From: an uncultured Acidimicrobiales bacterium
Lineage (GTDB): Bacteria > Actinomycetota > Acidimicrobiia > Acidimicrobiales > CADCTF01
Length of the DNA stretch: 32,637 nucleotides
Reading direction: 5' to 3'
Assembly (NCBI GenBank): GCA_902805655.1
Contig: CADCTF010000027.1
Coordinates: 1-32,637 of the forward strand
Part shown: piece after piece, positions 7,740-15,651 of the stretch
Layout: every line of letters starts with the position of its first letter
Position numbering within the stretch: the first letter of the stretch is position 1
Translations under genes and position numbers: made by a program
The notes under the pieces: generated by a model
Databases searched by the model: none
What the model was told of the DNA's origin: nothing
What the model saw: only the letters and a program-made list of their open reading frames with translations

Positions 7740-8474
7740 GTCGGGGGTTGCCACGCCTCCGGCCGCAGCCCGAGCGAGGGAGCGGACCTCCTCGGCGGTG
7801 AGCACGCGCCACTCCCCCGGCGGGAGGCGAGGATCGCTGAGCGGACCGATGCGGGTGCGCACGAGCCGCCGAACCGGGTGCCCGACGGCCTCGCACATCC
7901 GGCGGACCTGGCGGTTCTTGCCCTGGTGGATGGTGATGCGCAGCAGGGACGGGCTGAGGGTTCCCACCTTGGCGGGAGCGGTGATGCCGTCGTCCAGCTC
8001 GACGCCCTGGCGCAGCCTCCGGATGGCGGCGGCCGACGGCTCACCGTCGACCTCGACCATGTACTCCTTGTCCACGCCGTAGCGCGGATGGGTGAGCCGC
8101 AGGGTGAGCTCGCCGTCGTTCGTCATGATCAGCAGCCCCTCGGTGTCCATGTCGAGCCGGCCGACCGGGTAGACACGCGGCTCGGATGGCACCAGGTCGA
8201 CGGCCGTGGTGCGACCGTGGGTGTCGGATGCGGTGCTCACCACCCCGGCGGGCTTGTTCAGCAGGTAGTACACGTGCGACGAGGCCACGGGAAGCAGGGC
8301 GCCGTCCACCTCGATGATGTCGTGCTCGGCATCCACGCGACGGCCCAGCACCGCCGTCTCGCCGTTGACCACCACCCGGCCCTCGCCGATCAGGTCCTCA
8401 CAGACCCGCCTGCTGCCCAGCCCGGTCCGGGCCAGCACCTTCTGCAACCGCTCGCCGTCGTACTCGACGGTCAC
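7737..8474 (-). CDS. rRNA pseudouridine synthase, RsuA/RluB family
   Basis: Isomerises a specific uridine in rRNA. An N-terminal S4 RNA-binding domain (ERLQKVLARTGLGSRRVCEDLI) is followed by the synthase domain. The catalytic aspartate is D108 in GRLDMDTEGLL, and the KNRQVRRMCEAVGHPV segment is typical of RluB/RluF-type enzymes that act on 23S rRNA; I lean to RluB. 245 residues is a normal length. The GTG at 8474 overlaps the scpB stop as GTGA. It corresponds by position to M. tuberculosis Rv1711, which also follows scpB. The exact target uridine cannot be read from the sequence. Confidence 0.93.
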   Translation of the reverse strand: MTVEYDGERLQKVLARTGLGSRRVCEDLIGEGRVVVNGETAVLGRRVDAEHDIIEVDGALLPVASSHVYYLLNKPAGVVSTASDTHGRTTAVDLVPSEPRVYPVGRLDMDTEGLLIMTNDGELTLRLTHPRYGVDKEYMVEVDGEPSAAAIRRLRQGVELDDGITAPAKVGTLSPSLLRITIHQGKNRQVRRMCEAVGHPVRRLVRTRIGPLSDPRLPPGEWRVLTAEEVRSLARAAAGGVATPD

Positions 8475-9094
8475 GGTGAAGAGCGGTCGGCCGACTCGTC
8501 GTCGAGCGACTCCTTCGCCTCGTCCGCGGCCGCAGCGTCGAAGCGCAGGCCCATCTCCAGGGCCTCCATGACGTCGGGTCCGGGCACGAAGGCGCCCAGC
8601 GGTGGCAGGTCCTCGATCGAGTCCAGCCCGAGCTTGTCGAGGAAGACGCGGGAGGTGCCGTAGAGGACGGCTGATCCCGGTCCGGGATCGCGGCCGATCT
8701 CTTCGATGTACCCGCGGTGCTGCAGGGTGCGCATCACCCCGTCCACGTTCACGCCCCGGATGGCCGACGCCTGGGCTCGCGACACCGGCTGCTTGTAGGC
8801 CACGATCGCGAGCGTCTCCAGGGCGGCGGCCGACATGCGTGCCGTGGTGCCCTCCAGCACGAAGCGCTCGACGTAGGGAGCCAGGTCAGGGTGGCTGGCG
8901 AACCGCCATCCGCCCGCCACCCGCTGCAGCATGAAGCCACGATCGTCGACCTGGTAGCGCGTCGCCAGCTCCATGCAGAGCTCGTCGATCCGGTTGGAGG
9001 GCACTTCCAGCACCTGAGCCAGCAGGTCGGGCGCGAGCGGCTCGTCGCTCACCATGAGCACGGCCTCGATGGCCCGTTCCAGCTCACTGGCCAC
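8471..9094 (-). CDS. scpB: Segregation and condensation protein B
   Basis: Winged-helix kite subunit that binds ScpA and helps the SMC condensin organise chromosomes. The protein begins ASELERAIEAVLMVSDEPL, the usual first winged-helix region, and contains the conserved ALETLAIVAYKQPVSRAQASAIRGVN segment and a LYGTSRVFLDKLGL segment in the second wing. I chose GTG at 9094 (207 residues, the usual size), 7 nt after the scpA stop; the frame stays open far upstream, but that part lies over scpA. The C-terminal tail is acidic and likely disordered. Confidence 0.95.
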   Translation of the reverse strand: MASELERAIEAVLMVSDEPLAPDLLAQVLEVPSNRIDELCMELATRYQVDDRGFMLQRVAGGWRFASHPDLAPYVERFVLEGTTARMSAAALETLAIVAYKQPVSRAQASAIRGVNVDGVMRTLQHRGYIEEIGRDPGPGSAVLYGTSRVFLDKLGLDSIEDLPPLGAFVPGPDVMEALEMGLRFDAAAADEAKESLDDESADRSSP

Positions 9095-9101
9095 GGTCGG
9101 C

Positions 9102-9887
9102 TCAGCCCTCGTACGCGTCGACGAGCGGACGGTCGAGCGCACTCTGCTCGTGGTGCTCGCCGCCCAGCCACACGATGCGGATCTCGCCGAAGGTCTCGCC
9201 CTGATCGAGATCGACCATGCCCTGCTTGAACAGCTCGAGCACCGCGAGGAAGCGCACGATGACCTCGAGGCGCTCCACCAGGTCCTGGGTGAGGTGGCGG
9301 AAGGTGATCCGACCCGCACGTGGCAGCTCGTCGAGCAGCTCGTCGACCGCGTCGGAGACGCTGAGGCGGATAGGCGCCACGTGGTCAAGGTCGACCCTGG
9401 GCACCGGCTTCGGGGCGACGGCCGTGAGGAAGGCGGTGCGCAGTCGCTCCGGCGTGACGCCGGCCATGAGATCGGGCGTGAGGCGAAGGAGCTGCTCTTC
9501 GAGGCCGGCCGTTCGGGGGAAGGAACGCCCGGCTTCCGCCGCCAGGCGCTGGAGGGCGCCGGCTGCGTCACGGAACGTCTTGCACTCGAGCAGACGGGCG
9601 AGCAGCAGGTCCCGCTCCTCCCACAGCCCCAGCTCCTCATCGAGCTCGACGTCGGTCGAGCCGGGCAGCAGGCGTCGGGTCTTGAGCTCGAGCAACGTGG
9701 CCGCGATGAGCAGGAACTCGGTCGCCACCTCGAGGTCGAGCCCGACCATCTTGTCCAGCTCGGCCACGTACACGTCGCAGATCGTCGAGAGCGACACCTC
9801 CCACAGCTCCACCTGCTCCCGCAGGATCAGGTGGAGGAGGAGGTCGAAGGGTCCCTCGAACACTGGCGTCTGCACCTCGTAGGCCAC
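9102..9887 (-). CDS. scpA: Segregation and condensation protein A
   Basis: Kleisin subunit that bridges the SMC heads and binds ScpB. The N-terminal FEGPFDLLLHLILREQVELWEVSL is the family signature, and the FLLIAATLLELKTRRLLP helix follows. The C-terminal winged helix (HLTQDLVERLEVIVRFLAVLELFKQG, then FGEIRIVW) should bind the SMC cap side. It has 261 residues. GTG at 9887 lies exactly 6 nt after TAGCGT. No parA-type gene precedes it, unlike the mycobacterial order; instead trpS diverges from it. Confidence 0.96.
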   Translation of the reverse strand: MAYEVQTPVFEGPFDLLLHLILREQVELWEVSLSTICDVYVAELDKMVGLDLEVATEFLLIAATLLELKTRRLLPGSTDVELDEELGLWEERDLLLARLLECKTFRDAAGALQRLAAEAGRSFPRTAGLEEQLLRLTPDLMAGVTPERLRTAFLTAVAPKPVPRVDLDHVAPIRLSVSDAVDELLDELPRAGRITFRHLTQDLVERLEVIVRFLAVLELFKQGMVDLDQGETFGEIRIVWLGGEHHEQSALDRPLVDAYEG

Positions 9888-9893
9888 GGTTCG

Positions 9894-9899
9894 ACGCTA
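9894..9899 (-). promoter_or_regulatory. -10 box of scpA-scpB-pseudouridine synthase
   Basis: TAGCGT on the minus strand, 6 nt before GTG at 9887. It shares a 52-bp divergent intergenic region with the trpS promoter. Confidence 0.6.
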
Positions 9900-9925
9900 C
9901 CGGGGGCACCCTCGAAGTTGGCGCA

Positions 9926-9931
9926 TACGCT
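9926..9931 (+). promoter_or_regulatory. -10 box of trpS
   Basis: TACGCT ending 8 nt before ATG at 9940. The spacing still allows a leaderless or nearly leaderless mRNA. No T-box or trp leader is present in the short upstream region. Confidence 0.5.
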
Positions 9932-9939
9932 GACCGGCC

Positions 9940-10932
9940 ATGACGCGCGTGCTCTCGGGCATCCAGCCCACAGGCGAGATCCACCTCGGCAACTACATCG
10001 GGGCCATCCGCCACTGGGCCGACGAGCAGCACGAGCACGACTCGTTCATCTTCATCGCCGATCTCCACGCGCTCACGATGGACATCGATCCCTCCGTCCT
10101 GCGCGCCAAGACCCTGGAAGTGGCCTCGCTGCTGCTGGCCGCAGGCCTCGATCCGAACGTCTGCACGCTCTTCGTCCAGAGCCAGGTGCCGCAACATCCT
10201 CAGCTGGGCTGGTTGTTGGAGTGCGTCGCCGCCTTCGGGGAGCTGCGGCGCATGACGCAGTTCAAGGACAAGACGGCCAAGGGAGGCGAAGGTGCCGCCC
10301 GCGTCGGGCTGTTCACCTACCCCGTCCTCCAGGCTGCGGACATCCTGCTGTACGACACCGACCGGGTGCCCGTGGGCTCCGACCAACGCCAGCACCTCGA
10401 GCTCTGCCGGGACATCGCCATACGGTTCAACACCCGCTACGGCTCGACGTTCGTCGTACCCCAGGCCGCCATCGCCAAGGTGGGGGCCAAGATCATGGAC
10501 CTGCAGGACCCGGTGGCGAAGATGAGCAAGTCCCGCAGCTCACCCCAGGGGAAGGTGCTGGTGCTGGAGCCGCCCGAGGTCATGGCCAAGAAGATCAAGC
10601 GGGCGATCACCGACGCCGAGACCGAGGTGCGCTACGACGCCAAGGCCAAACCGGGAGTCTCGAACCTGCTCGAGCTGCTGGCCGTGAGCACCGGCCGCTC
10701 CCCCGAGGACCTGGCGGGTGACTACACCCAGTACGGCCCGCTCAAGGCCGACGCGGCTGCGGCGGTGGTCGAGTTCCTCCGCCCCGTCCACGAGCGGTTC
10801 CGCGAGCTGCAGTCCGACCAGGGCTACGTGGTGGACGTGCTGGCCAAGGGGGCGGACAAGGCGGCCGCTCTGGCCGAGCAGACTCTGCGGCGGGCCAAGC
10901 AGGCCGTCGGCCTGCTCCCGAGCCGCCCCTGA
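9940..10932 (+). CDS. trpS: Tryptophanyl-tRNA synthetase
   Basis: Class I synthetase charging tRNA-Trp. The HIGH-like motif is at residues 15-18 in PTGEIHLGNYIGA, and KMSKS is at residues 194-198. GSDQRQHLELCRDIA is the typical tryptophan-site region. At 330 residues it is standard for the bacterial homodimeric enzyme. It diverges from scpA and converges on the HD-domain gene, with 6 bp between the two stop codons. Confidence 0.97.
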   Translation: MTRVLSGIQPTGEIHLGNYIGAIRHWADEQHEHDSFIFIADLHALTMDIDPSVLRAKTLEVASLLLAAGLDPNVCTLFVQSQVPQHPQLGWLLECVAAFGELRRMTQFKDKTAKGGEGAARVGLFTYPVLQAADILLYDTDRVPVGSDQRQHLELCRDIAIRFNTRYGSTFVVPQAAIAKVGAKIMDLQDPVAKMSKSRSSPQGKVLVLEPPEVMAKKIKRAITDAETEVRYDAKAKPGVSNLLELLAVSTGRSPEDLAGDYTQYGPLKADAAAAVVEFLRPVHERFRELQSDQGYVVDVLAKGADKAAALAEQTLRRAKQAVGLLPSRP

Positions 10933-10938
10933 GGGGCC

Positions 10939-11439
10939 TCAGTCGTCGTCGGCGGCCTTCAGGGCGCGGGCCTGCCGGATCGGCACCGTCCAGCGCGACT
11001 CCGGCAGATGGTGCTCGCGGGCCCAGGCCACGGTGAGAGGGTGGGAGCCGGCGGCCGCTAGCAGATCAGCACCGAGGCCGTCGTGGCGCAGGTACTCCCC
11101 GACTCGCCCTCGGCTCCACCGGCGCCGGGTGCCGACGCCGACCAGGGTCGCGCCGACCCGTGCGAAGGTGCCGAGCCCGGACACGACCTTGCCGACGTCG
11201 TGCAGCAGGCCCGCGGCCTGCACCGCCGGGTCCACGTCCGGCCCGAGGTCGTCGACGACCCGCCGGGCGACAGCCACGGCGTGGCGTTGATCGGGGCCGC
11301 TCATGCGCTCCCAGAGCCGGCGCTCGCCTTCGTTGAGCCGGGCGAGAGCCCAGGCGGCGTCGGCGACCGGGGGCGGTGCCGGGTCCAGCGCGCCGAAGAA
11401 GCGGCGGGCCAGGTGCGCGGCTGAGCTCAGAACAGCCAT
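10939..11439 (-). CDS. HD-domain protein, probable metal-dependent phosphohydrolase
   Basis: A 166-residue protein with an HD domain: H53, H80-D81 (GLLHDVGKV), H119-D120 (LRHDG) and H143 are candidate metal ligands. The N-terminal 45 residues are helical and could be a short accessory segment. I chose ATG at 11439; it overlaps the end of the M50 protease gene by 13 nt, and longer readings would lie inside that gene. The overlap puts it in the dksA-like/M50 unit. The substrate is not known; a nucleotide or a regulatory nucleotide is the usual guess for this superfamily, and nothing here narrows it. Confidence 0.8.
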   Translation of the reverse strand: MAVLSSAAHLARRFFGALDPAPPPVADAAWALARLNEGERRLWERMSGPDQRHAVAVARRVVDDLGPDVDPAVQAAGLLHDVGKVVSGLGTFARVGATLVGVGTRRRWSRGRVGEYLRHDGLGADLLAAAGSHPLTVAWAREHHLPESRWTVPIRQARALKAADDD

Positions 11440-12209
11440 CCGTACCACAGCTCGGCCACCGGGTTGATGAGGCGGGCGAACGCGTCTCGCTGCAGGAGGA
11501 AGATGGCGAGCAGGATCACCATGGAGTACGTGCGGAAGCGCCACCAGATGTGCAGGAACCGCTGGGGGATCAGCCACTCGATGAGGGCGGAGCCGTCGAG
11601 AGGCGGCACGGGAAGCAGGTTGAACACTGCCAGCACGACGTTCGACAACCCGAAGAAGAACAGCACCTGCAGCACCAGGTCTTCGGGTCGGAGCACACGG
11701 ATGGCAAGGGTGGCCAGGCCCACGAGCACGAGGTTCGTCGCAGGGCCGGCCAGGCTGGTCAACAGCGAGGAGGTCCGTGGGTTCCGCATCATGCCGGGCC
11801 GCACGGGCACAGGCTTGGCGAAGCCGAACGCGCTGCCCGTGGTGAGCACCATCAGGGCCGGCAGCAACAGTGTGCCGAAGGGGTCGATGTGGGCGACCGG
11901 GTTCAACGTCAGCCGGCCTGCGTCACGGGCCGTGGTGTCGCCGAACGCGAGAGCGGCGTAGCCGTGCGACACCTCGTGCAGGATGATGGAGGGCACGAGC
12001 ACGGCGAAGAAGATCAAGCCGTCGCGGCCCAACATGCCCTCGCGGATGGCCAGCCAGAGCAGCACGCCCCCGATGACGACGAGGGCTACCGTCTCCCGGC
12101 GGCGCTGCGTCTTCTGCCGTCCGCTGGCCGGACCGGCGAGGGACGCAGCCGCCGACGCGGGGTCCGGCTCAGGTTCCTGCGGTTGGGGCGCGTACGGGGG
12201 CTGGCTCAG
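11427..12209 (-). CDS. M50-family site-2 protease-like membrane metalloprotease
   Basis: Polytopic zinc protease of the site-2 protease family, cleaving membrane-embedded substrates. The HExxH motif is HEVSH at residues 78-82 (numbered from the CTG), and the third ligand is D205 in NLLPVPPLDG. Five or six hydrophobic segments span residues 41 to 260. The N-terminal 40 residues are proline-rich and then basic. No ATG, GTG or TTG lies near the end of the dksA-like gene: the frame can be extended far back into that gene, or a GTG inside the first membrane helix could be used. The CTG at 12209 overlaps the dksA-like stop codon as CTGA and gives a sensible 260-residue protein. The start is therefore inferred; the family call is secure. 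Confidence 0.85.
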   Translation of the reverse strand: MSQPPYAPQPQEPEPDPASAAASLAGPASGRQKTQRRRETVALVVIGGVLLWLAIREGMLGRDGLIFFAVLVPSIILHEVSHGYAALAFGDTTARDAGRLTLNPVAHIDPFGTLLLPALMVLTTGSAFGFAKPVPVRPGMMRNPRTSSLLTSLAGPATNLVLVGLATLAIRVLRPEDLVLQVLFFFGLSNVVLAVFNLLPVPPLDGSALIEWLIPQRFLHIWWRFRTYSMVILLAIFLLQRDAFARLINPVAELWYGWLF

Positions 12210-12544
12210 CGACCCGACGCACAGTCGATGCAGAACCTCGACGACGGCATGGCCTCGAGCCGGGCGCTGCTGATCTCGTTCTCGCACCGCTCGCACTTGC
12301 CGAAGCTGCCCCCGCCGGTCTTCGACAGCGCGTGCTCGACCTCCTGCAAGGTCTCCCGAAGCGTGTTGGCCAGGGCCTCGGCTTCGCCGCGCTCGGCGGT
12401 CACCTGGCTCGAGTCGGCGAAGTTGGCGTCGTAGTCCAGGCCGGCGGAGTCGCCGAACCCGAGCTCGACGAGGCGCGAACGGAGCTCGTCGCGCTCGCTC
12501 TCGAGCGCGACACGGAGATCGGCGATCGTTGCTTCGGTCGGCAT
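12206..12544 (-). CDS. DksA/TraR-family C4 zinc-finger protein
   Basis: A 112-residue protein with a helical N-terminal half that could form a coiled coil, then a C4 zinc finger: C84 and C87 (KCERCENEI), C105 and C108 (FCIDCA). This is the TraR/DksA fold; members bind RNA polymerase through its secondary channel. Whether this one answers to ppGpp cannot be told from sequence. ATG at 12544 is 8 nt after a TAGTCT -10 box. Its stop codon overlaps the proposed CTG start of the M50 protease, so the two are probably one operon with the HD gene. Confidence 0.9.
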   Translation of the reverse strand: MPTEATIADLRVALESERDELRSRLVELGFGDSAGLDYDANFADSSQVTAERGEAEALANTLRETLQEVEHALSKTGGGSFGKCERCENEISSARLEAMPSSRFCIDCASGR

Positions 12545-12552
12545 GGCGATCG

Positions 12553-12558
12553 AGACTA
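12553..12558 (-). promoter_or_regulatory. -10 box of the dksA-like gene
   Basis: TAGTCT on the minus strand, 8 nt before ATG at 12544. It begins 3 nt upstream of... the other side is the Nudix stop codon at 12556-12558, so this box lies on top of the end of the Nudix gene. Confidence 0.55.
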
Positions 12559-13122
12559 CCTGTCCGAATCCGGCCCCGGGCGTCGGAGGGCCTCACGAGC
12601 CAGGCTCAGACCGATGATCGTCTTCGCGTCGGTGATGGCGCCGGAGGCGACGAGCGATGCGAGGTCCGCCAGCGAGACCTCCTCCACCGTCATGTGCTCC
12701 TCCTCGATGCCCTGGAGGCTCGAACCGCACGGCTCGAGGTCACGAGCCAGGTAGACCCACGAGCGCTCGTCGGAGAAGCCGGGCGCGTTGAAGAACTGCG
12801 CCAGCTCCTGCAGATGCCCGGCTCGCATGCCGACCTCCTCGGCCAGCTCGCGGCTTGCAGTGATCTCGGGCGGCTCGTCCGCCACGTCCCGCGTCCCCGC
12901 CGGGATCTCCAGCAGCTCGGCGTCGACGGCCGCCCGGTACTGCCGCACGAGGAGCACCCGATCGCCATCGTCGAGCACGGGAACCACCGACACCGCACCC
13001 GGATGGCGGACGATGTCGCGCTCGAACTCCGATCCGTCTGGACCCGCGAAGCGGCCCACGGCCAGGGAGATGATCTTGCCCCGGTAGAGCTCGCGCTCGC
13101 CCAGGGGCCGGAAGGCGGCCAC
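12556..13122 (-). CDS. Nudix hydrolase, ADP-ribose pyrophosphatase type
   Basis: Hydrolyses ADP-ribose or a related nucleoside diphosphate derivative to AMP and a phosphorylated sugar. The Nudix box runs from EIPAGTRDVADE to SRELAEEVG; the gap between the first glycine and glutamate is one residue longer than the textbook box, as is common in ADPRases. A conserved FFNAPGFSDE segment follows. It has 188 residues. GTG at 13122 follows two tandem TAG codons that end pyrG, the second one overlapping the start as TAGTG, so it is coupled to pyrG. It matches M. tuberculosis Rv1700, next to pyrG, by position. The substrate is inferred from family features only. Confidence 0.9.
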   Translation of the reverse strand: MAAFRPLGERELYRGKIISLAVGRFAGPDGSEFERDIVRHPGAVSVVPVLDDGDRVLLVRQYRAAVDAELLEIPAGTRDVADEPPEITASRELAEEVGMRAGHLQELAQFFNAPGFSDERSWVYLARDLEPCGSSLQGIEEEHMTVEEVSLADLASLVASGAITDAKTIIGLSLAREALRRPGPDSDR

Positions 13123-13124
13123 TA

Positions 13125-14747
13125 CTACAGGTCCGGCAGGGTCGGGGTGCGGCTCTGGGCGCGGTCGAGGGCGGCGCCCACCAGCTCGTAGAACAGCGGA
13201 TGCGGCCGGTCGGGACGGCTCTTGAACTCAGGGTGGGCCTGGGTGGCCACCCAGAAGGGATGGCTGGGCAGCTCGACGAACTCCACCAGCCGACCGTCGG
13301 GGGAGGTGCCGGAGCAGACGAGGCCGGCATCCTCAAGACGGCGGCGGTGCCGCGGGTTGACCTCGAGGCGGTGGCGGTGGCGCTCGAAGACGACCGGCTC
13401 CCCGTAGGCCTTCTCGACCCGAGAACCGGGCACCAGCTTGGCCACGTAGGACCCGAGGCGCATCGTGCCGCCCATGTCCACCACGTTGCGCTGCTCGTCC
13501 ATGAGGTCGATGACGAGGTACGGCGAGCTGGGATCGAGCTCACGTGAGCTGGCGCCCGCCATGCCGGCCACGTTGCGGGCGAAGTCGACCACCATCATCT
13601 GCAGGCCGAGGCAGAGGCCAAGGCACGGGATGTCGTGCTCGCGGGCGTAGCCCGCCGCCGCGATCTTGCCCTCGAGGCCCCGCTCCCCGAAGCCGCCCGG
13701 GATGACCATGGCATCGAGGTCGTGCAGGCGGCCGTCAGCCAGGAGGTCGCTGATCTCCTCGGCCTGGATCCAGTCGACCTCCACCTTCACGCCGAGGTGG
13801 AAGCCGCCGTGGCGCAGGGACTCCACCACCGAGAGGTAGGCGTCGGCCAACGTGACGTACTTGCCGATGAGGCCGATGCGAACGGGCGTCGTGGCCGCGT
13901 CGACCTTCTCGACCAGGGAGCGCCAGGGGGCGAGGTCGGGCTCACCTGGGAGGTCGAGCAGCTGGCAGACGTAGCGGTCGAGGCCCTCGGCGTGGAGGAC
14001 GAGCGGGATCTCGTAGATGTTCCGAGCGTCGATGGCGCTGACCACCGCCTCCTCGGGGACGTCGCAGAGGAGCGAGATCTTGCGCTTGAGCCCCTCGGTG
14101 AGCGTCTTGTCGCTCCGACAGACGATCACGTCGGGCTGGATGCCACGGCTGCGCAGCTCGGTGACGGAGTGCTGCGTGGGCTTGGTCTTCTGCTCCCCGC
14201 TCGGGCCGATGTAGGGCACGAGGGTGAGGTGCACGTAGCAGACGTTGCTGCGGCCGACCTCCTTGCGGAACTGCCGGATGGCCTCGAGGAAGGGAAGGAT
14301 CTCGATGTCACCCACCGTGCCGCCGACCTCGGTGATCACCACGTCGACCTCGTCGTTGGCGAGGCGGTAGATCCGTTCCTTGATCTCGTTCGTCACGTGC
14401 GGGATGACCTGCACGGTCTTGCCGAGGAACTCGCCCTTGCGCTCCTTGGCGATCACCGACGAGTAGATCGACCCGGTGGTGGCGTTGGACTCCCGGCGCA
14501 GGTTCTCGTCGATGAACCGCTCGTAGTGGCCGAGGTCGAGGTCGGTCTCGCCTCCATCCTCGGTGACGAACACCTCGCCGTGCTCGAACGGGTTCATGGT
14601 GCCCGGATCCACGTTGATGTACGGATCGAGCTTCTGCATGGTCACCCGTAGGCCCCGGGACTTGAGCAGGCGCCCGAGGGACGAGGCGGTGAGGCCCTTT
14701 CCCAGGGAGCTGGCCACTCCGCCCGTCACGAAAATGTGCTTCGTCAC
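13125..14747 (-). CDS. pyrG: CTP synthase
   Basis: Makes CTP from UTP with glutamine and ATP. The N-terminal synthase domain opens with [21 protein letters not shown], and [11 protein letters not shown]-like text ([20 protein letters not shown]) follows. The C-terminal class I glutaminase domain has [12 protein letters not shown], the nucleophile cysteine in CLGLCLGLQ, and a HPEFKSRP motif near the end. At 540 residues it is full length. GTG at 14747 is 8 nt after TACTCT, so pyrG has its own promoter, separated by 43 bp from the membrane transferase gene upstream. The Nudix gene follows directly. Confidence 0.98.
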   Translation of the reverse strand: MTKHIFVTGGVASSLGKGLTASSLGRLLKSRGLRVTMQKLDPYINVDPGTMNPFEHGEVFVTEDGGETDLDLGHYERFIDENLRRESNATTGSIYSSVIAKERKGEFLGKTVQVIPHVTNEIKERIYRLANDEVDVVITEVGGTVGDIEILPFLEAIRQFRKEVGRSNVCYVHLTLVPYIGPSGEQKTKPTQHSVTELRSRGIQPDVIVCRSDKTLTEGLKRKISLLCDVPEEAVVSAIDARNIYEIPLVLHAEGLDRYVCQLLDLPGEPDLAPWRSLVEKVDAATTPVRIGLIGKYVTLADAYLSVVESLRHGGFHLGVKVEVDWIQAEEISDLLADGRLHDLDAMVIPGGFGERGLEGKIAAAGYAREHDIPCLGLCLGLQMMVVDFARNVAGMAGASSRELDPSSPYLVIDLMDEQRNVVDMGGTMRLGSYVAKLVPGSRVEKAYGEPVVFERHRHRLEVNPRHRRRLEDAGLVCSGTSPDGRLVEFVELPSHPFWVATQAHPEFKSRPDRPHPLFYELVGAALDRAQSRTPTLPDL

Positions 14748-14755
14748 GGACCTTG

Positions 14756-14761
14756 AGAGTA
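14756..14761 (-). promoter_or_regulatory. -10 box of pyrG-Nudix
   Basis: TACTCT on the minus strand ends 8 nt before GTG at 14747. I see no pyrimidine-responsive attenuator: the predicted leader is absent or only a base or two long. Confidence 0.5.
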
Positions 14762-14790
14762 CCGCTCCGGGCGGGCGCAGCGCGGGGATG

Positions 14791-15651
14791 TCATCGCGCG
14801 CGTCGGCGCTGCGGTGTGCACCCGGCCCGATCCAGGGCCCGAAGCGGAGGGATGCGGTCGATCACCCGGCTGAACGAGACCACCTCGCTGGCCAGGTTGA
14901 GCACGACCAGGGCGACCAGCACCCATGCCCGCACGTCTGGTGCGGTGGTGGCCACCACGCCGAGCCCGAGGGCGCCTCCGACGACGTTGGCGCCGGCGTC
15001 GCCCAGCATGATCCGCTCGCGGAGGTCGTCGAGCAGCAACGCCAGGCTCGCTCCCACCACCACCGCCGCTGCGGTCAGGGCCGTGTCGGCTCCCACGGCG
15101 AGGGCCAGCACCACGAAGGCGGCACCACCGACCTTGGTGGTGCGGCCCGGCGCCCGGTCGAGCAGGTTGCCCAGGTTGGCGGCCAGCGCGACGAGAGCAC
15201 CGTCGAGCAGCAACCGGCCCAACGAGGTGGGCCGCAGGGTGCCGGTCGCCAGCACGCACACCGCGGCGCCGCCGAGCAGCTTGAGGCCACCGGTGGTGAG
15301 CCGCCCTCGCGCCAGGGCGGCGAGATGGCCTCGGAAGCCGCGGCTGACGCCTGCGGCGGCCAGGTCGTCGGCCAGCCCGAGGAGGCACAGCCCGAGCACG
15401 GCCACCACGGTGGCGGCGCGCACGGGCCCGGGACCCGCCCGCTCGTCGCCCACCCCGGCCGCCTCGGCCAGCGTCCGACCGGCTTCGACGAGGAGGACCG
15501 CAGCCGTCACGGCCAGCCCGGCTGCCGTGACGACCGGCGCATCGCGATAGTTCCGCCGTACGAAGACGGGCTGCCGGAAGGTCGGTCGCAACAGCAGCCA
15601 CGTCAGGCGCCCGGCCAGGTACCCGACCAGCAGGGCGAGCACGACGGTCAT
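14791..15651 (-). CDS. MraY/WecA-like polyprenyl-phosphate sugar-phosphate transferase, divergent
   Basis: A 286-residue polytopic membrane protein resembling glycosyltransferase family 4 enzymes that load a sugar phosphate onto undecaprenyl phosphate. Matching landmarks: a LGLADDL aspartate pair (D95, D96), a [12 protein letters not shown] segment (residues 105-116), NLLDRAPGR (162-170, in place of the usual NxxNxxDG) and LGDAGAN (217-222, for the GDxGS loop). It is shorter than MraY and WecA and lacks an obvious histidine-rich cytosolic loop. ATG at 15651 overlaps the stop of the large fusion gene as ATGA. The donor sugar is unknown. It is last in the long operon that carries steA and steB. 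It could be a binding protein rather than an active enzyme. Confidence 0.75.
   Translation of the reverse strand: MTVVLALLVGYLAGRLTWLLLRPTFRQPVFVRRNYRDAPVVTAAGLAVTAAVLLVEAGRTLAEAAGVGDERAGPGPVRAATVVAVLGLCLLGLADDLAAAGVSRGFRGHLAALARGRLTTGGLKLLGGAAVCVLATGTLRPTSLGRLLLDGALVALAANLGNLLDRAPGRTTKVGGAAFVVLALAVGADTALTAAAVVVGASLALLLDDLRERIMLGDAGANVVGGALGLGVVATTAPDVRAWVLVALVVLNLASEVVSFSRVIDRIPPLRALDRAGCTPQRRRAR

Noticed and set aside
10918-10942. CTGAGGGGCCTCAG symmetry between trpS and the HD gene as a terminator
   Set aside because: The arms are 6 bp with a 2-nt centre, too tight for a hairpin loop, and the symmetry comes from two facing TGA stop codons.
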